Positions 1-12,800 of a DNA stretch of 64,000 nt are shown piece by piece. Below the pieces are notes generated by a model that made no database searches, was not told the origin of the DNA, and worked only from the letters and a program-made list of their open reading frames with translations. The DNA comes from Neodontobutis hainanensis (Eukaryota > Chordata > Actinopteri > Gobiiformes > Odontobutidae). The stretch lies in NCBI GenBank assembly GCA_024349245.1, contig JALDNG010000020.1, forward strand, positions 21,555,501 to 21,619,500, given 5' to 3'. A program made the position numbers and the translations under genes. Position 1 is the stretch's first letter. The number at the start of each line of letters is the position of its first letter.

Positions 1-149
1 TGTAAACAAATGTTCTGGCATGTCTACGTCAATCCTGTCTGTAGTAAAATCTTTTGAGACAATTTAGGGAATTGGAATTAAAACAAAAATGAATTAGAGT
101 ATTTTTTGTGCTGACTGCTCCATACAGAATCAAAGTTTAAATTAATCTG

Positions 150-545
150 CACTCTTACTCTGTACAGTTCCATGATTGTGCCATATTTAATATACTGTGT
201 AGAAATTTGGGGGTCAACAACAAAAAAAAAAAAAAAAACTTACAGCCTATATTTATTGTACTTAAAGTTATCAGTAATTGTCAGTACAAAGATCCATCAA
301 ACCTATATTTTGTAAAATGTAAAACAATTTATTGTTTCTAAAAACAAACAACTGCCTAACAACATCCAAAAAATGTTTGTCAATAGAGAATGGGGAACAT
401 AATTTAAAGGTAGTGTGTTCGTACTACACTAAAGAATTGGTGTGATACTATGGAATGAACTGGACAGTAATATGAAGAGTGAGGTAACTTTGAAACAATT
501 AAAAAAATATATAAAAAGATGTTTTTTGATAGGTATGCTGGGATG
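150..545 (+). mobile_element. Decayed non-LTR retrotransposon, C-terminal RT region
   Basis: Translating the plus strand gives broken stretches typical of the end of a LINE reverse-transcriptase ORF: YLIYCVEIWGST, then LPNNIQKMF, then LWNELDSNMKSEVTLKQLKK. Stops and frameshifts interrupt it, so it is a dead fragment. The clade (L2, Rex1 or jockey group) cannot be settled by eye. Confidence 0.5.
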
Positions 546-844
546 TAAATTGGGATTGTCGATGCAGAAAATAATGTTAATAATGTATTAATTAAATGAT
601 TGAGATGATATTGTCTGTTTAGTTTTGAATGTTTTTTTCTATTATGTTTAATGAATGGAACTTATTATAATTTTGCTGATTTGTTGCAATGTATAGAACG
701 TTTATTTAAATGTTAAAAAGGTTATGTTGCAATAAGTCTTGATTTCAGCCTAAAACCCTTTTGTTCAATGTTTTATATTTATTTTATTCTGTTTTGTTTA
801 TTTTATGATCAATACAAATTCAACGCAAAAAAGTGGTGATGATG

Positions 845-965
845 AGGCAGTAATTGACCTCAGAGAAGACCCTAACTCTTCTTGTCTTTGCCTTAGCTTT
901 TTGAAGCCCTTTGAGGCAATTCTTATTGTGATACTGCGGTATAGAAATAAAACTGAATTGCTCAC
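845..965 (+). repeat. LINE/SINE 3' tail fragment
   Basis: The segment ends with 'agccctttgaggcaattctt..gtgatactg..tatagaaataaaactgaattg', a variant of a common fish retroposon tail. Closer relatives sit at 2,825-3,075 and 48,820-49,010. Nothing else is recognisable between 545 and 1,311. Confidence 0.5.
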
Positions 966-1311
966 AGGTCAAAGGTCCACAACTAAATGCAAGAGGCATT
1001 GCTTCAAAAGCTCTAGCTCAACCAGAGCATCAGATTGGCAAAACAAAAGAATGTGCCCAGTGCATTGCAGTATCTGCGACATGTTATTTTAAGAACTATT
1101 TTGTGTCTTAGTATTCTTGCACCAAAATGTTGAAGCGCTGGAGTCACACAGATCCATACACCAGTCAGCTAACAGACACCGCAGTTTTTATAGTTGTTGC
1201 AGCCAGTCAGGAAAAAAAAATAATACTGTGTAAACCGACTGTTCATCCATGTCCATGTGCCACAGGAGAATAAAATAGTACCATGCCTTTGACTGTACAA
1301 ATATATACATA

Positions 1312-1690
1312 CAGTGGTGGCCAATATGATTAGAACACCAAACAGATCTGAAAATATTGACCTTTTTTCAACCATAACAGGATATTATTTCATAATGGTA
1401 ATAAAGCTCTGAGTACAACAGATATCAGCTGAAGTGAGTCCTACTGCTGTTATCCACGTTTAACTTGAATATTTGGTGTGTCCACCAGTTACAGCAGTTA
1501 CTCTGCTTCAGGTTAATATATTTCCTGAGAACTCCAACACTAATTCACGCTTCTCGTGTCACGCCTATTCTATATATTTTTGAGAGGATAGTGATGACTT
1601 TGTAGATATGTGTTTATATTTTAATGAACAATTCAACAAACACAACTGAAACCTTTTAAATATATGTGTTCTAATCTAATCACTAGCTTT
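1312..1690. mobile_element. Tc1/mariner-type MITE remnant
   Basis: It starts after a TA with CAGTGGTGGCCAATATGATT (TA at 1,310-1,311), a typical Tc1 terminal repeat. The other end is a degraded inverted copy (tgttctaatctaatcactag). The ~380 bp between carry no transposase. Confidence 0.5.
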
Positions 1691-2534
1691 ACTCAATACA
1701 GTCACTGACAAAATGAAAACCCAAAAAATATGAGACAGGAGCCAAGCACGTTGGATGGCTGGGCCAATGGAACTCTCCGCATCTGTCTGTGGTTCTACAT
1801 CTGCATTGTTTAACACTTTCACGTAAATCACATTTTAGTTATGTTCCACAAAGCTCGCTCACAGGCTTCACCTCTAATAAAACCATAAAAGAAGAACACA
1901 GGCATAAAATAGTTTGAAATTAAGTTTTTTTTACTGCAAGATAATGATGACTTTGGTGTTTAAAATATGTATACAGCGTTGTATCACTGAAATAAGCCGC
2001 TTGGAGTGCTAGTTTACTCCTTGCTCTTCACACTGTGGCTGTGCAGAATATTACACAACAGTTCGTTTATTTATCCATAATTAACCCCATCCAACCAAGG
2101 TTTAAAATAATATATAAATATATATATATATATATAGGGACAAGTCGCATTAAACAAAATATTCCCCACCTTAATTTGCAAGCTGTGCCAGTCCTGACCT
2201 CTCCATAGCTCACTTCCTGTCTGACCCAGAGCACCCTGTGAAGAAGTGTATGTGCACTGATTTGTGATGCAGTGTTTTAGACAGACGCAGGTGCAGCTTG
2301 TTCCTTGTTTACTCAGAGATGTGTGTTTATATCTCACAGCATTTACAATTCTATCATTTATTATTAAAACATTGTGTCCAGTATTTTCTATATTGGATCA
2401 GTTTGTGCTGTATGGGACCGTCTACATGATGTTAGCTTAAATGAAGGTCAGGGGAAATGCTGTATACACTATACATGTTCCCTGCAGTGGAGCAGTCAGT
2501 TTCATACATGCATGTACTTTTATGATCGTGTGCA
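1691..2534. other. Unassigned AT-rich sequence with a short (TA)n run
   Basis: No gene, RNA or intact element is recognisable here. A short AT dinucleotide run lies at about 2,113-2,137. Open frames in this stretch are short and have no recognisable motifs. Confidence 0.5.
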
Positions 2535-3620
2535 TGACCTCCTAACCAGAGGTGGGAGGAAGTCACACATGTGCAAGTCACAAGTCTTAACCCTCAAGTC
2601 TCAAGTAAGTCCAAATAAAGTTTTGTGAACATTTTTACATTTTACAATTATTCATTTTACAGATGCTTTTATCCCAAACAACTTACTGACTTACTTGTAT
2701 TGTTTGAAAGTGCATTGTTGTGCTTGCAAGTTTGAGTTTTTTGTTATGTTTAGTTTTTTATGTTTGTGTATGCATGATTATGTTTGCAAGTCTGTATGAT
2801 TTTGTTCCTTTGCGTGTGTGTAGGTGTATACAAGTTTTTCCTGGACACATTCCTGCACGGCCTGTCCGTCCTGAGAGTGGATCCCTCCTTCTGTGGTTCT
2901 CCCTGAGGTTTCTCTTTTTTCCCGGCTGGGTTTTTTGTTTTGTTTTTCCTCACCCTGATGGAGGGTCTAAGGACAGGGGATGTTGTCTAGTGCAGTCTGT
3001 TAAGCCCTTTGAGGCGACTGTTGTTGTGATATTGGGCTATACAAAAATAAATGTCTTGTCTTGTCTTGTCTACTCAAACCCTGTGTAAGTTAGGTGTGCA
3101 GTACTTGTCAATGTTTTTAAAATATTAAAACCATCATAATAAAATGAAGGATTTTTTATATGTTTTTCAATTATATCCAAAACGTTAAGTCACATAACTA
3201 GTATAATAACCTTTGACTAGCCAAGACGTTAGCGACAGCTGAAAACAGCAGGACTGAATGAATTCAAAGTGGTGGTGTTTGTATTACATACAGTATCTTC
3301 GTGTTGCAGGCCTTGCAACTGCTGTTCTGCTCTTTGCATCACCATCTTGCAAATAATCCTTGTAACCAAACTTAATTATTTTTGGCACAGTGCCTTCCAT
3401 GTTCAATCATATCTGCTCTTACGCTCTCTCTGCTGGTCTGCTGCGTCACGTAGTTCAGTTGGAGTCCATTCAAAAACAGATTGTTATTAACAAAATACAA
3501 GTTATTTTGAGTCTTTTAACGCAAGTCCGAGTCAAGTCTCAAGTCATGAATGTCAAGGCAAAGTCAAGTCAAGTCTTTTATTAATATTTGTCAAGCAAGT
3601 CTCAAGTCTTAAAATTTGCA
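2535..3620. repeat. CAAGTC-rich MITE-like repeat, split by retroposon pieces
   Basis: The left part (2,535-2,620) and the right part (3,515-3,620) both consist of repeated 'caagtc/aagtctcaagtc' words typical of one fish interspersed family. Between them lie a SINE-like stretch (2,640-2,710, 'cagatgcttttatcccaaacaactta') and the LINE tail at 2,825-3,075. I infer one element interrupted by later insertions. Confidence 0.45.
2825..3075 (+). mobile_element. Non-LTR retrotransposon 3' end
   Basis: It contains the words 'ctggacacattcctgca', 'ttctccctgaggtttctc', 'ccctgatggagggtctaagg' and 'gccctttgaggcgactgttg', ending in a (TTGTC)n-like run. The same order of words recurs at 48,820-49,010, so this is a dispersed family. 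The CR1/L2 group is likely, but the clade was not verified. Confidence 0.6.
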
Positions 3621-3760
3621 ACTTGTATGTGTATAAAACTGTAAACGTTTTCAAAATTCTAATGTTTAATGTGTTTAAGCTGATAACAGTTAATGAGCAT
3701 GAAAAAGTATAAAAATTAGTTTATGGGTTTTAAACGGCTTCACTTTGTCTGTGTTCAGAG

Positions 3761-4216
3761 CAGTGTTAATTTTGACAAGAAATTTTTATTTAGTTTTTAT
3801 TTAGTCTTAGTCTTTTGACTAAAATTCATGCAATTTTAGTCGACTAAAATTATAATATTTAAAAATCTAGTTGACTGAAATCCCAACAAAATTTATGAGC
3901 TAATAATTTTGACCTTCTGTATCAAACATAAAACTATACTTTCTTAGATGTGTAAACATATTTTACTGTTAATTTCAACACAATGCCTTTATTGAAAATA
4001 AAAACAAAAAGACATCAATAATGTATCAAAGAGATGCAAAATACTTTATCTTTCTCGTCTCCTGACTGGTTTTCGTCTCGTTTTTTATTCATTCAAAAAT
4101 TTCCGTCTATTTAGTCATTATGAAGTCGTTTTTATTTAGTTTTTGTTTTGTTTTTGTCCGCAAAAAACCTTGACAAAATATCTTTGTCATAGTTTTCGAC
4201 AACAAAATTAACCCCG
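3761..4216. mobile_element. hAT-like MITE
   Basis: The ends are CAGTGTTAATTTTG and its near inverse CAAAATTAACCCCG. Flanking 8-mers GTTCAGAG and ATTGAGAG agree at six of eight positions, as expected for an old 8-bp target duplication. The interior is rich in 'gactaaaa/ttttagtc' words and has no transposase. A related right end is at 43,458-43,472. Confidence 0.6.
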
Positions 4217-5161
4217 ATTGAGAGTAAAAGTTATAAATTCCAACGAGTTGCTGTATAATGATTTTACTTTCAGCTACAAACACGGTCACAGACTGTTCCA
4301 GACGTAGGATCCTGTTAAGTCTAAAGTCTAAACAGTGTAAGTTTGAGAGATTATGAGCAGGATGAGATTAATACTTAGACGTTTATACCTGAGTGACACT
4401 AGACTCTCACACTGCAGCTCAGTGCACTTGTGTGCTCTGTTGTTGACTACTGCCAGCAGCTAATCTACTGATCAGCCAACTTAAAACAGGGCTAATACTT
4501 GTCCTGGTGTATGAAAAAATGTTAAGCATGAATCTGGTCTCTGGTGCTGATACAAATGTCTTGTAACCACTTGTGTGGTTAGAGAGACAATAGCTGAAGA
4601 TGTGTGTAGGATAAAATACCAGCTCTAATTTATTATCCTCTGAACATACTTTAGGCTCTGCTGAAAAAAACTACAGACGTCAAATTAATAAAGCATGTGT
4701 GAGTAAATATTGAATCGAGCATCTAATTACAGCCCAGGCTCAGAGCCCTGTGTGTTCAGTGATTCTCTAAAGGTAATAATAGTTAAAATAGTGTGTTTCA
4801 TTTCCAAATGTTTTCAAAGAAAAATGAAAACACTTTGTGGAAACACAGGCAGAAAGCACAGTTGCAATTAAAGTGGCGGCTCCCGGGGAAGACACAGATG
4901 GCACTGCATGTACAGACGGAATAATGCATCTGAGCTGTATTTTTAAAAACTCCAAACTGTCGACACGCACAAGTGTGTAACAGCAAATTCACGTTTTATT
5001 TGAACTAAAGAATTGAGTTACTTCTCCTGACCACGCTACAGCCACAGTAAAAACATTTAAACGTAGTTGCTTAAACAGTCTAGTTTTACACAAATTTTTC
5101 TACAAATAACCACTGCACAGTCTAAGAAGGCCAGGTGACTCTCCTGAATGTCTCCACAGGC
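4217..5161. other. Unassigned intergenic sequence
   Basis: No exon, RNA or clear repeat was recognised. Both strands show only short open frames without family signatures. Confidence 0.4.
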
Positions 5162-5744
5162 CAGTGTTGCAAAGTCTGCGGTTTTCCTGTGGAATTGGGC
5201 TACTTTTAACCACTTGCCGCGGGTTGTTTTTTATTCCACGGGTTAAAAGTTTGACATATTGCATCAGTTATATTTAGCTGAAATGGTTGCAATAAAAAAT
5301 TTTACTCGACCAAATTGATATTCTACCAATAATAAAAACTGTGCTAGGGTGATGAAACAGATTAAGGACACTTTTGCGAGGTGTAGGGGCACTAACTGTG
5401 TGTAACCCTACTAGCTGGCCTCCATTACATGTGCAGCTGTTTCTGTCTCCATGGTAACGGATTGGCAGAATCTCCAGGATTGTTGCTAAATAATAAAAGA
5501 AAAAAGACCAAAAGATTTGGTTCCTCAATGGTCAACCTAAGGTAAGATGATTTAATTTATGAAAATTACTAATATATACAGAGATTTGCAAAAGAATAAA
5601 ATGTATAATGCATACAGTGAATGAGTGAGTACAGAAAATATACAGTATTTTACATATGGGAGTGGCATATTTTGAGTTTTGATATTATTGGGCTAGTTTG
5701 ATTGTCCATTGGGCTAGTTGTGTTGCAAAAACCTGGCAACCCTG
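5162..5744. mobile_element. hAT-like MITE candidate
   Basis: Imperfect inverted ends are CAGTGTTGCAAAGTCTG on the left and, on the right, the inverse of CAGGGTTGCCAGGTTT. Sub-terminal 'ttgggcta' words occur near both ends. Flanking 8-mers CCACAGGC and TCACGGGA agree at five of eight positions. No coding sequence inside. Confidence 0.4.
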
Positions 5745-6725
5745 TCACGGGATGAACTTTTTTGTGATTTGTCCAATCACAGTAGTTTCAGGTTAAACCT
5801 CTCCCTCTGAGGAATATAAAACTCAGCTCTTTGACCAGCTGAACTTATATTGAGGCCTGTGCAACATGTCCTGGATGAATGAGAACCTCCACAGACATTA
5901 CAACACATTGCATTGTCCATCCCCCTGTCACCAAGGGTTCTTTTCAGGTACTCCAGCTTCCACCCACTGTCCAAACACTTGCATGTGCAGATGTCAGCCC
6001 TGCGACTAACTGGCCACTGTCCAGGCCCAAAGCTGCCAGGATAGGCTACAGTCACCTGCAACCCCAAATAAGTAGGTGGGGGGGGGTGTATTGGCATCTG
6101 ACAATACAATACGTATCACAGGACACATGCCACAATACGATATATCCTGATACCTTTGTGTTTGTATTTATGTATGCCGCTGGCCTCCCTGCTCCAAGAC
6201 AAATTTTTTCCTAGGGAGATAAATAAAGAAAGAAACCTAAACCTAAACCTACTGTATTGTAAGATGTATTGCAATTATCAAAATAGTGTCCACTGAAACT
6301 GTATCTCACAACTTTTTTTTACTAATAAGCAACAAACTTATTGCTTGCTGAATTTCTTTTCAGAAATACTCAACACAGTGTTTGTTTTTGCGCCATGAAA
6401 TATAGCGATATTTTACAGAATAAATTATTTCTTGAACCCCTAGTAACTGTTACATACAGCCATTCACACATTTTTAGGGATGTTACAATTAACCATGAGC
6501 CGGTTGAAAAACAATTAACATGTGTGACATATCCAGTCGGTTCAGATGTTAATTCAATCGCAATTCATGTTTTGAACAACAGGGGCCGCTCTGTTTACTG
6601 AAAACTCACTTTCAACTAGTTCTAGCAAACAGTTTCTAGCAGTGACCAGTGGATGTCGATATTGAGGAAGTCTCATTCAAATCAGAGGTGTGCAGCACAA
6701 ATAAATCCACTTAAGGAAAGGCCCT

Positions 6726-7955
6726 GAATACCTCAAGTCTCTGGATGTTATAGGGCTGTCTTGGCTGACACGCCTCTGCAACATCGCGTGGCGTTTGGGG
6801 ACAGTACCTCTGGACTGGCAGACCGGGTGGTGGTCCCTCTTTTTAAGAAGGGGACCGGAGGGTGTGTGCCTCCCGGGAAAGTCTATGCCAGGGTACTGGA
6901 GAGGAGAATGCGGCCGATAGTCGAACCTCAGATCCAGGAGGAACAAATCGGTTTTCGTCCCGGTCGTGGAACACTGGACCAGCTCTATACCCTCTCCAGT
7001 GCTGGAGGGTTTATGGGAGTTTGCCCAACCAGTCCACATGTGCTTTGTGGATCTGGAAAAGGCATTCGACTGTGTCCTCGTGGCGCCCTGTGGGGGTGCT
7101 CTGGGAGTATGGGGTCCGGGGCCCTTTGCTAAGGGCTATCCGGTCCCTGTACGACCGAGCAGGAGCTTGGTTCGCATTGCCGGCCGTAAGTCAGACCTGT
7201 TCCCGGTGAATGTTGGACTCGGCAGGGCTGCCCTTTGTTCATTATCTTTATGGACAGGATTTCTAGGCGCAGGCAGGGGCTGGAGGGAGTCTGGTTTGGG
7301 GACCACAGGATTTCATCTCTGCTTTTTACAGATGATGTTGTCCTGTTGGCTCCATCAAGCCAGGACCTTCAATGTTCACTGGGACGGTTTGCAGCCGAGT
7401 GTGAAGCGGCTGGGATGAGGATCAGCACCTCCAAGTCTGAGACCATGGTTCTCAGTCGGAAAAGGATGGCTTGTCCCCTTAAGGTTGGTGGAGAGCTCCT
7501 GCCTCAAGTGGAGGAGTTTAAGTATCTCGGGGTCTTGTTCACGAGTGAGGGAAGGAAGGAGCGTGAGATCGACAGACGGATCGGAGCAGCTTCTGCAGTA
7601 ATGCGGTCGATGTACCGGTCTGTCGTGGTGAAGAAGGAGCTGAGCTGTAAGGCAAAGCTCTCGATTTATCGGTCGATCTACATTCCTACTCTCACCTATG
7701 GTCATGAGCTTTGGGTCATGACGCCTCCTAGGAGGTGTTCGGGCATGTCCCACCGGGAGGAGACCTCGGGAAGACCTAAGACACGCTGGATGGACTATGT
7801 CTCTCGGCTGGCCTGAGAACGCCTCGGTATCCCCCCGGAAGAGCTGGAGGAAGTGTCTGGGGAGATGGAAGTCTGGGCTTCTCTGCTTAGACTGCTGCCC
7901 CCTCGACCCGGCCCCGGATAAGCGGTAGAAGATGGATGGATGGATGGATGGATGG
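6726..7955 (+). mobile_element. Rex3 (RTE clade) retrotransposon, 5'-truncated and frameshifted (copy 1)
   Basis: It has the two conserved Rex3 reverse-transcriptase blocks 'tggcagaccggg..gtggtggt' and 'ggcagggctgccctttgt', and ends in 'ataagcggtagaagatgg' plus a (GGAT)n tail. It is flanked by AAAGGCCCT (6,717-6,725) and AAAGGCTCT (7,956-7,964), a 9-bp target duplication with one mismatch. Against the copy at 33.7-35.0 kb it lacks 28 bp, 12 bp and about 188 bp internally. Twelve further one-base losses break the frame. The active-site word reads FTDD instead of FADD. It is a dead copy. Confidence 0.9.
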
Positions 7956-7964
7956 AAAGGCTCT

Positions 7965-8903
7965 CACTCGCTCACTGTGTGTCTCTCTGCTGCTGCTGCA
8001 CAGACTGGTCCCGGGCCGAGTCGGCTCCGCGTGTGCTCAGTGAGCGGAGCTTAAATGAAAACAAGTCTGTGTCTGAGGCTAAGTTTACTCTCTCTGTCCT
8101 CAAGAAGGACTTTGACTGCAACAGATTTGTTCACCTGAAACGTGACATCACTTCATTCAGAGTGTTGGTGAGTTGGGTTCAGCAACATGTTTTGGATTTT
8201 TTTTTAAATGGTAAAAGAAATTGAGAATACACTGTTTGGGGAACAGGACACCAAATGAGTTCAGGTTTACACTAACCCATTTGACAATTGCACTTTGAAT
8301 TCACAAAACCACATCACTATACCCCAACATATGAGAGTGAGTCAGTTCTTTTCACTCTGGTCGGTCTGTAGCCTCCATTACAGAGTGCTTGTCAACATCC
8401 AGTTGTCCAACATTCAGTCCAGACTGAGATATCACGTTCAAAAAGATGCAAACAGACAGAAGAGCAATGTTTGTTGAGTCTGGGTTAACATCTGAGAGAG
8501 AGAGAGCAGTGTTAAAGAGATTGGAGCTAACAGATAAAAAGTGGAGAGAGCTGAAGAATTATCAATTAGCCCCACATTCCCCAAAGTGGAATCAATAATT
8601 CACACAAAATCCAAGGTCAAATGTTCTCACAGAGTGTAAAGAGTTGTGTAAATGTGTGGTTGTAGGAGGCAATAGAAAGATTTCTAACACTTTCAACATC
8701 GTTGGGCTAAACAAAAATTAGCTGCTGTTACAAACTGCATCAGTGCGGATGAGAAACAACAGAAACAGAAAATGTGTAGACAGTCAAAAGATTTCTTTAC
8801 ATCTCACTTTTACACTGTGACGGGGTTCTGCCGACAATAAAGACAAACGGCCTAGTCATATTGTATGAGGTGACTTGTGAACTTATTGGTTCAGTCTCCA
8901 GAC
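7965..8903. other. Unclassified repeat-like flank downstream of Rex3 copy 1
   Basis: This sequence reappears at 11,849-12,787. An open stretch (7,965-8,224) reads on the plus strand and is followed by GGTGAGT, a splice-donor-like word, near 8,165, but no protein family was recognised. It may be the other half of an element into which Rex3 inserted. An AG-rich run occurs at about 8,494-8,506. Confidence 0.3.
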
Positions 8904-8945
8904 AGTGCAAACAAAAATATATATAATAATAATAATAATAATAAT

Positions 8946-9796
8946 TAAAGCCGCAAGCGGCGATAAAGGCCCTCGCCTCCCTTGCGACCGTGGGGACACA
9001 TGTACTCGGAGGATTGCATTTCGTGCTTTAAAGCGTAAACTTCACGATAATGTCAAATAACCGGGCCTGTGCCTCTGCTTGAATCTTCTTCTGGCTGGAG
9101 CCTGCTTCATCACCTCGGGCCTGTGCTACTGCTGGGGCCTGCTACACCACCTTGTAATTTAGAGTTAAAGGTCTCCACATTCCCTGGTTTTCCTGGGATC
9201 TGTCTAAACTTTTGAAAATAAAAGATTATGCTTGGGCTGAGGCGAGAAAAGTACAGGCTGGAGATTTGCAATGACTCAGAAAGCGCTGCACCCGCCTGTT
9301 AAAAAGTAAAAATGTAAATATTAGTTGTCTAAAATAACATGTTTACCAGTTCCAAAAGATTCTAAGGAGTTTTACAAGACTCTAGTCTTGGCTCTGGAGG
9401 AGCCTCCTCCAAAGGAAGCATCCTGGCATTTGGTAAATGGCATTTATTTCCCAAAGAAATGGCTGCCTCTTCCCAGGCTCATTACAACCACAGCCACAAA
9501 TGTATCAAAAACAAACTGAAAACTTTATTGGCACTCGTGTCTAGATAATACTCACCAGATATTAGGCCGTTTAGATTAAAACACTTTGAGTTGAGTCTTT
9601 TGGCGTAAGGGGTGCGATTTAGGTGGCCGCCTTTCACCCCACATGGTGGACTTCCTGTTCAGTTTAGGCTGTTGCTGTCATAGACTTTTCTGTTTGGCCT
9701 GAGGTGTCCTAGAAATGTACTAAGTTTCATTTTCCTACGTTGGAAAAAATTACTTTCACTTTCCATAGGCCGAATGGCATTTTCATTTTCCATCCC
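8946..9796. mobile_element. Unclassified interspersed element between the two duplicate copies
   Basis: It begins inside a TAA run with 'ttaaagccgcaagcggcgat', a start I associate with a dispersed fish repeat, and continues through 'cccacatggtggacttcctg' to 'ttttccat', where copy 2 begins. Frequent stops occur in all frames. Confidence 0.45.
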
Positions 9797-10598
9797 CTGT
9801 CACCAAGGGTTCTTTTCAGGTACTCCAGCTTCCACCCACTGTCCAAACACTTGCATGTGCAGATGTCAGCCCTGCGACTAACTGGCCACTGTCCAGGCCC
9901 AAAGCTGCCAGGATAGGCTACAGTCACCTGCAACCCCAAATAAGTAGGTGGGGGGGGGTGTATTGGCATCTGACAATACAATACGTATCACAGGACACAT
10001 GCCACAATACGATATATCCTGATACCTTTGTGTTTGTATTTATGTATGCCGCTGGCCTCCCTGCTCCAAGACAAATTTTTTCCTAGGGAGATAAATAAAG
10101 AAAGAAACCTAAACCTAAACCTACTGTATTGTAAGATGTATTGCAATTATCAAAATAGTGTCCACTGAAACTGTATCTCACAACTTTTTTTTACTAATAA
10201 GCAACAAACTTATTGCTTGCTGAATTTCTTTTCAGAAATACTCAACACAGTGTTTGTTTTTGCGCCATGAAATATAGCGATATTTTACAGAATAAATTAT
10301 TTCTTGAACCCCTAGTAACTGTTACATACAGCCATTCACACATTTTTAGGGATGTTACAATTAACCATGAGCCGGTTGAAAAACAATTAACATGTGTGAC
10401 ATATCCAGTCGGTTCAGATGTTAATTCAATCGCAATTCATGTTTTGAACAACAGGGGCCGCTCTGTTTACTGAAAACTCACTTTCAACTAGTTCTAGCAA
10501 ACAGTTTCTAGCAGTGACCAGTGGATGTCGATATTGAGGAAGTCTCATTCAAATCAGAGGTGTGCAGCACAAATAAATCCACTTAAGGGAAAGGCCCT

Positions 10599-11839
10599 GA
10601 ATACCTCAAGTCTCTGGATGTTATAGGGCTGTCTTGGCTGACACGCCTCTGCAACATCGCGTGGCGTTTGGGGACAGTACCTCTGGACTGGCAGACCGGG
10701 GTGGTGGTCCCTCTTTTTAAGAAGGGGGACCGGAGGGTGTGTGCCTCCCCGGGAAAGTCTATGCCAGGGTACTGGAGAGGAGAATGCGGCCGATAGTCGA
10801 ACCTCAGATCCAGGAGGAACAAATCGGTTTTCGTCCCGGTCGTGGAACACTGGACCAGCTCTATACCCTCTCCAGTGCTGGAGGGTTTATGGGAGTTTGC
10901 CCAACCAGTCCACATGTGCTTTGTGGATCTGGAAAAGGCATTCGACTGTGTCCCTCGTGGCGCCCTGTGGGGGGTGCTCTGGGAGTATGGGGTCCGGGGC
11001 CCTTTGCTAAGGGCTATCCGGTCCCTGTACGACCGGAGCAGGAGCTTGGTTCGCATTGCCGGCCGTAAGTCAGACCTGTTCCCGGTGAATGTTGGACTCC
11101 GGCAGGGCTGCCCTTTGTTCATTATCTTTATGGACAGGATTTCTAGGCGCAGGCAGGGGCTGGAGGGAGTCTGGTTTGGGGACCACAGGATTTCATCTCT
11201 GCTTTTTACAGATGATGTTGTCCTGTTGGCTCCATCAAGCCAGGACCTTCAATGTTCACTGGGACGGTTTGCAGCCGAGTGTGAAGCGGCTGGGATGAGG
11301 ATCAGCACCTCCAAGTCTGAGACCATGGTTCTCAGTCGGAAAAGGATGGCTTGTCCCCTTAAGGTTGGTGGAGAGCTCCTGCCTCAAGTGGAGGAGTTTA
11401 AGTATCTCGGGGTCTTGTTCACGAGTGAGGGAAGGAAGGAGCGTGAGATCGACAGACGGATCGGAGCAGCTTCTGCAGTAATGCGGTCGATGTACCGGTC
11501 TGTCGTGGTGAAGAAGGAGCTGAGCTGTAAGGCAAAGCTCTCGATTTATCGGTCGATCTACATTCCTACTCTCACCTATGGTCATGAGCTTTGGGTCATG
11601 ACGCCTCCCTAGGGAGGTGTTCCGGGCATGTCCCACCGGGAGGAGACCTCGGGGAAGACCTAAGACACGCTGGATGGACTATGTCTCTCGGCTGGCCTGA
11701 GAACGCCTCGGTATCCCCCCGGAAGAGCTGGAGGAAGTGTCTGGGGAGATGGAAGTCTGGGCTTCTCTGCTTAGACTGCTGCCCCCTCGACCCGGCCCCG
11801 GATAAGCGGTAGAAGATGGATGGATGGATGGATGGATGG
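10599..11839 (+). mobile_element. Rex3 retrotransposon, 5'-truncated, internally deleted (copy 2)
   Basis: Same insertion as copy 1, bounded by AAAGGCCCT (10,590-10,598) and AAAGGCTCT (11,840-11,848). The palm region reads FVDLEKAFDCVPRGALWG, then VNVGLRQGCPLF (SPVL missing), then SLLFTDDVVLLAPSS. The catalytic word FADD is altered to FTDD. The last ~190 bp of the thumb region are deleted between two GAC words. It has no endonuclease domain and cannot be autonomous. Confidence 0.9.
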
Positions 11840-12797
11840 AAAGGCTCTCACTCGCTCACTGTGTGTCTCTCTGCTGCTGCTGCACAGACTGGTCCCGGGC
11901 CGAGTCGGCTCCGCGTGTGCTCAGTGAGCGGAGCTTAAATGAAAACAAGTCTGTGTCTGAGGCTAAGTTTACTCTCTCTGTCCTCAAGAAGGACTTTGAC
12001 TGCAACAGATTTGTTCACCTGAAACGTGACATCACTTCATTCAGAGTGTTGGTGAGTTGGGTTCAGCAACATGTTTTGGATTTTTTTTTAAATGGTAAAA
12101 GAAATTGAGAATACACTGTTTGGGGAACAGGACACCAAATGAGTTCAGGTTTACACTAACCCATTTGACAATTGCACTTTGAATTCACAAAACCACATCA
12201 CTATACCCCAACATATGAGAGTGAGTCAGTTCTTTTCACTCTGGTCGGTCTGTAGCCTCCATTACAGAGTGCTTGTCAACATCCAGTTGTCCAACATTCA
12301 GTCCAGACTGAGATATCACGTTCAAAAAGATGCAAACAGACAGAAGAGCAATGTTTGTTGAGTCTGGGTTAACATCTGAGAGAGAGAGAGCAGTGTTAAA
12401 GAGATTGGAGCTAACAGATAAAAAGTGGAGAGAGCTGAAGAATTATCAATTAGCCCCACATTCCCCAAAGTGGAATCAATAATTCACACAAAATCCAAGG
12501 TCAAATGTTCTCACAGAGTGTAAAGAGTTGTGTAAATGTGTGGTTGTAGGAGGCAATAGAAAGATTTCTAACACTTTCAACATCGTTGGGCTAAACAAAA
12601 ATTAGCTGCTGTTACAAACTGCATCAGTGCGGATGAGAAACAACAGAAACAGAAAATGTGTAGACAGTCAAAAGATTTCTTTACATCTCACTTTTACACT
12701 GTGACGGGGTTCTGCCGACAATAAAGACAAACGGCCTAGTCATATTGTATGAGGTGACTTGTGAACTTATTGGTTCAGTCTCCAGACAGTGCAAACA

Positions 12798-12800
12798 AAA

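Larger units (their letters stand above)
5925..8945. repeat. Direct duplication, copy 1 (~3.0 kb)
   Basis: This block matches 9,797-12,829 at a constant offset: 3,872 before the Rex3 part and 3,884 after it. The 12-base offset change comes from twelve one-base losses in copy 1, all in runs of identical bases within the Rex3 segment. The remaining sequence looked identical where I compared it. The block begins in the middle of a SINE-like stretch ('ccctgcgactaactggccac') and ends in a TAA run. Confidence 0.9.

Noticed and set aside
2570..3610. Repeated CAAGTC words as a possible CRISPR or satellite array
   Set aside because: Unit lengths are irregular, no unique spacers exist, and the context is a eukaryotic MITE-like family.
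7376..7753. Minus-strand open frame in Rex3 copy 1
   Set aside because: Shadow of the Rex3 RT frame; the same shadow appears in the other copies.
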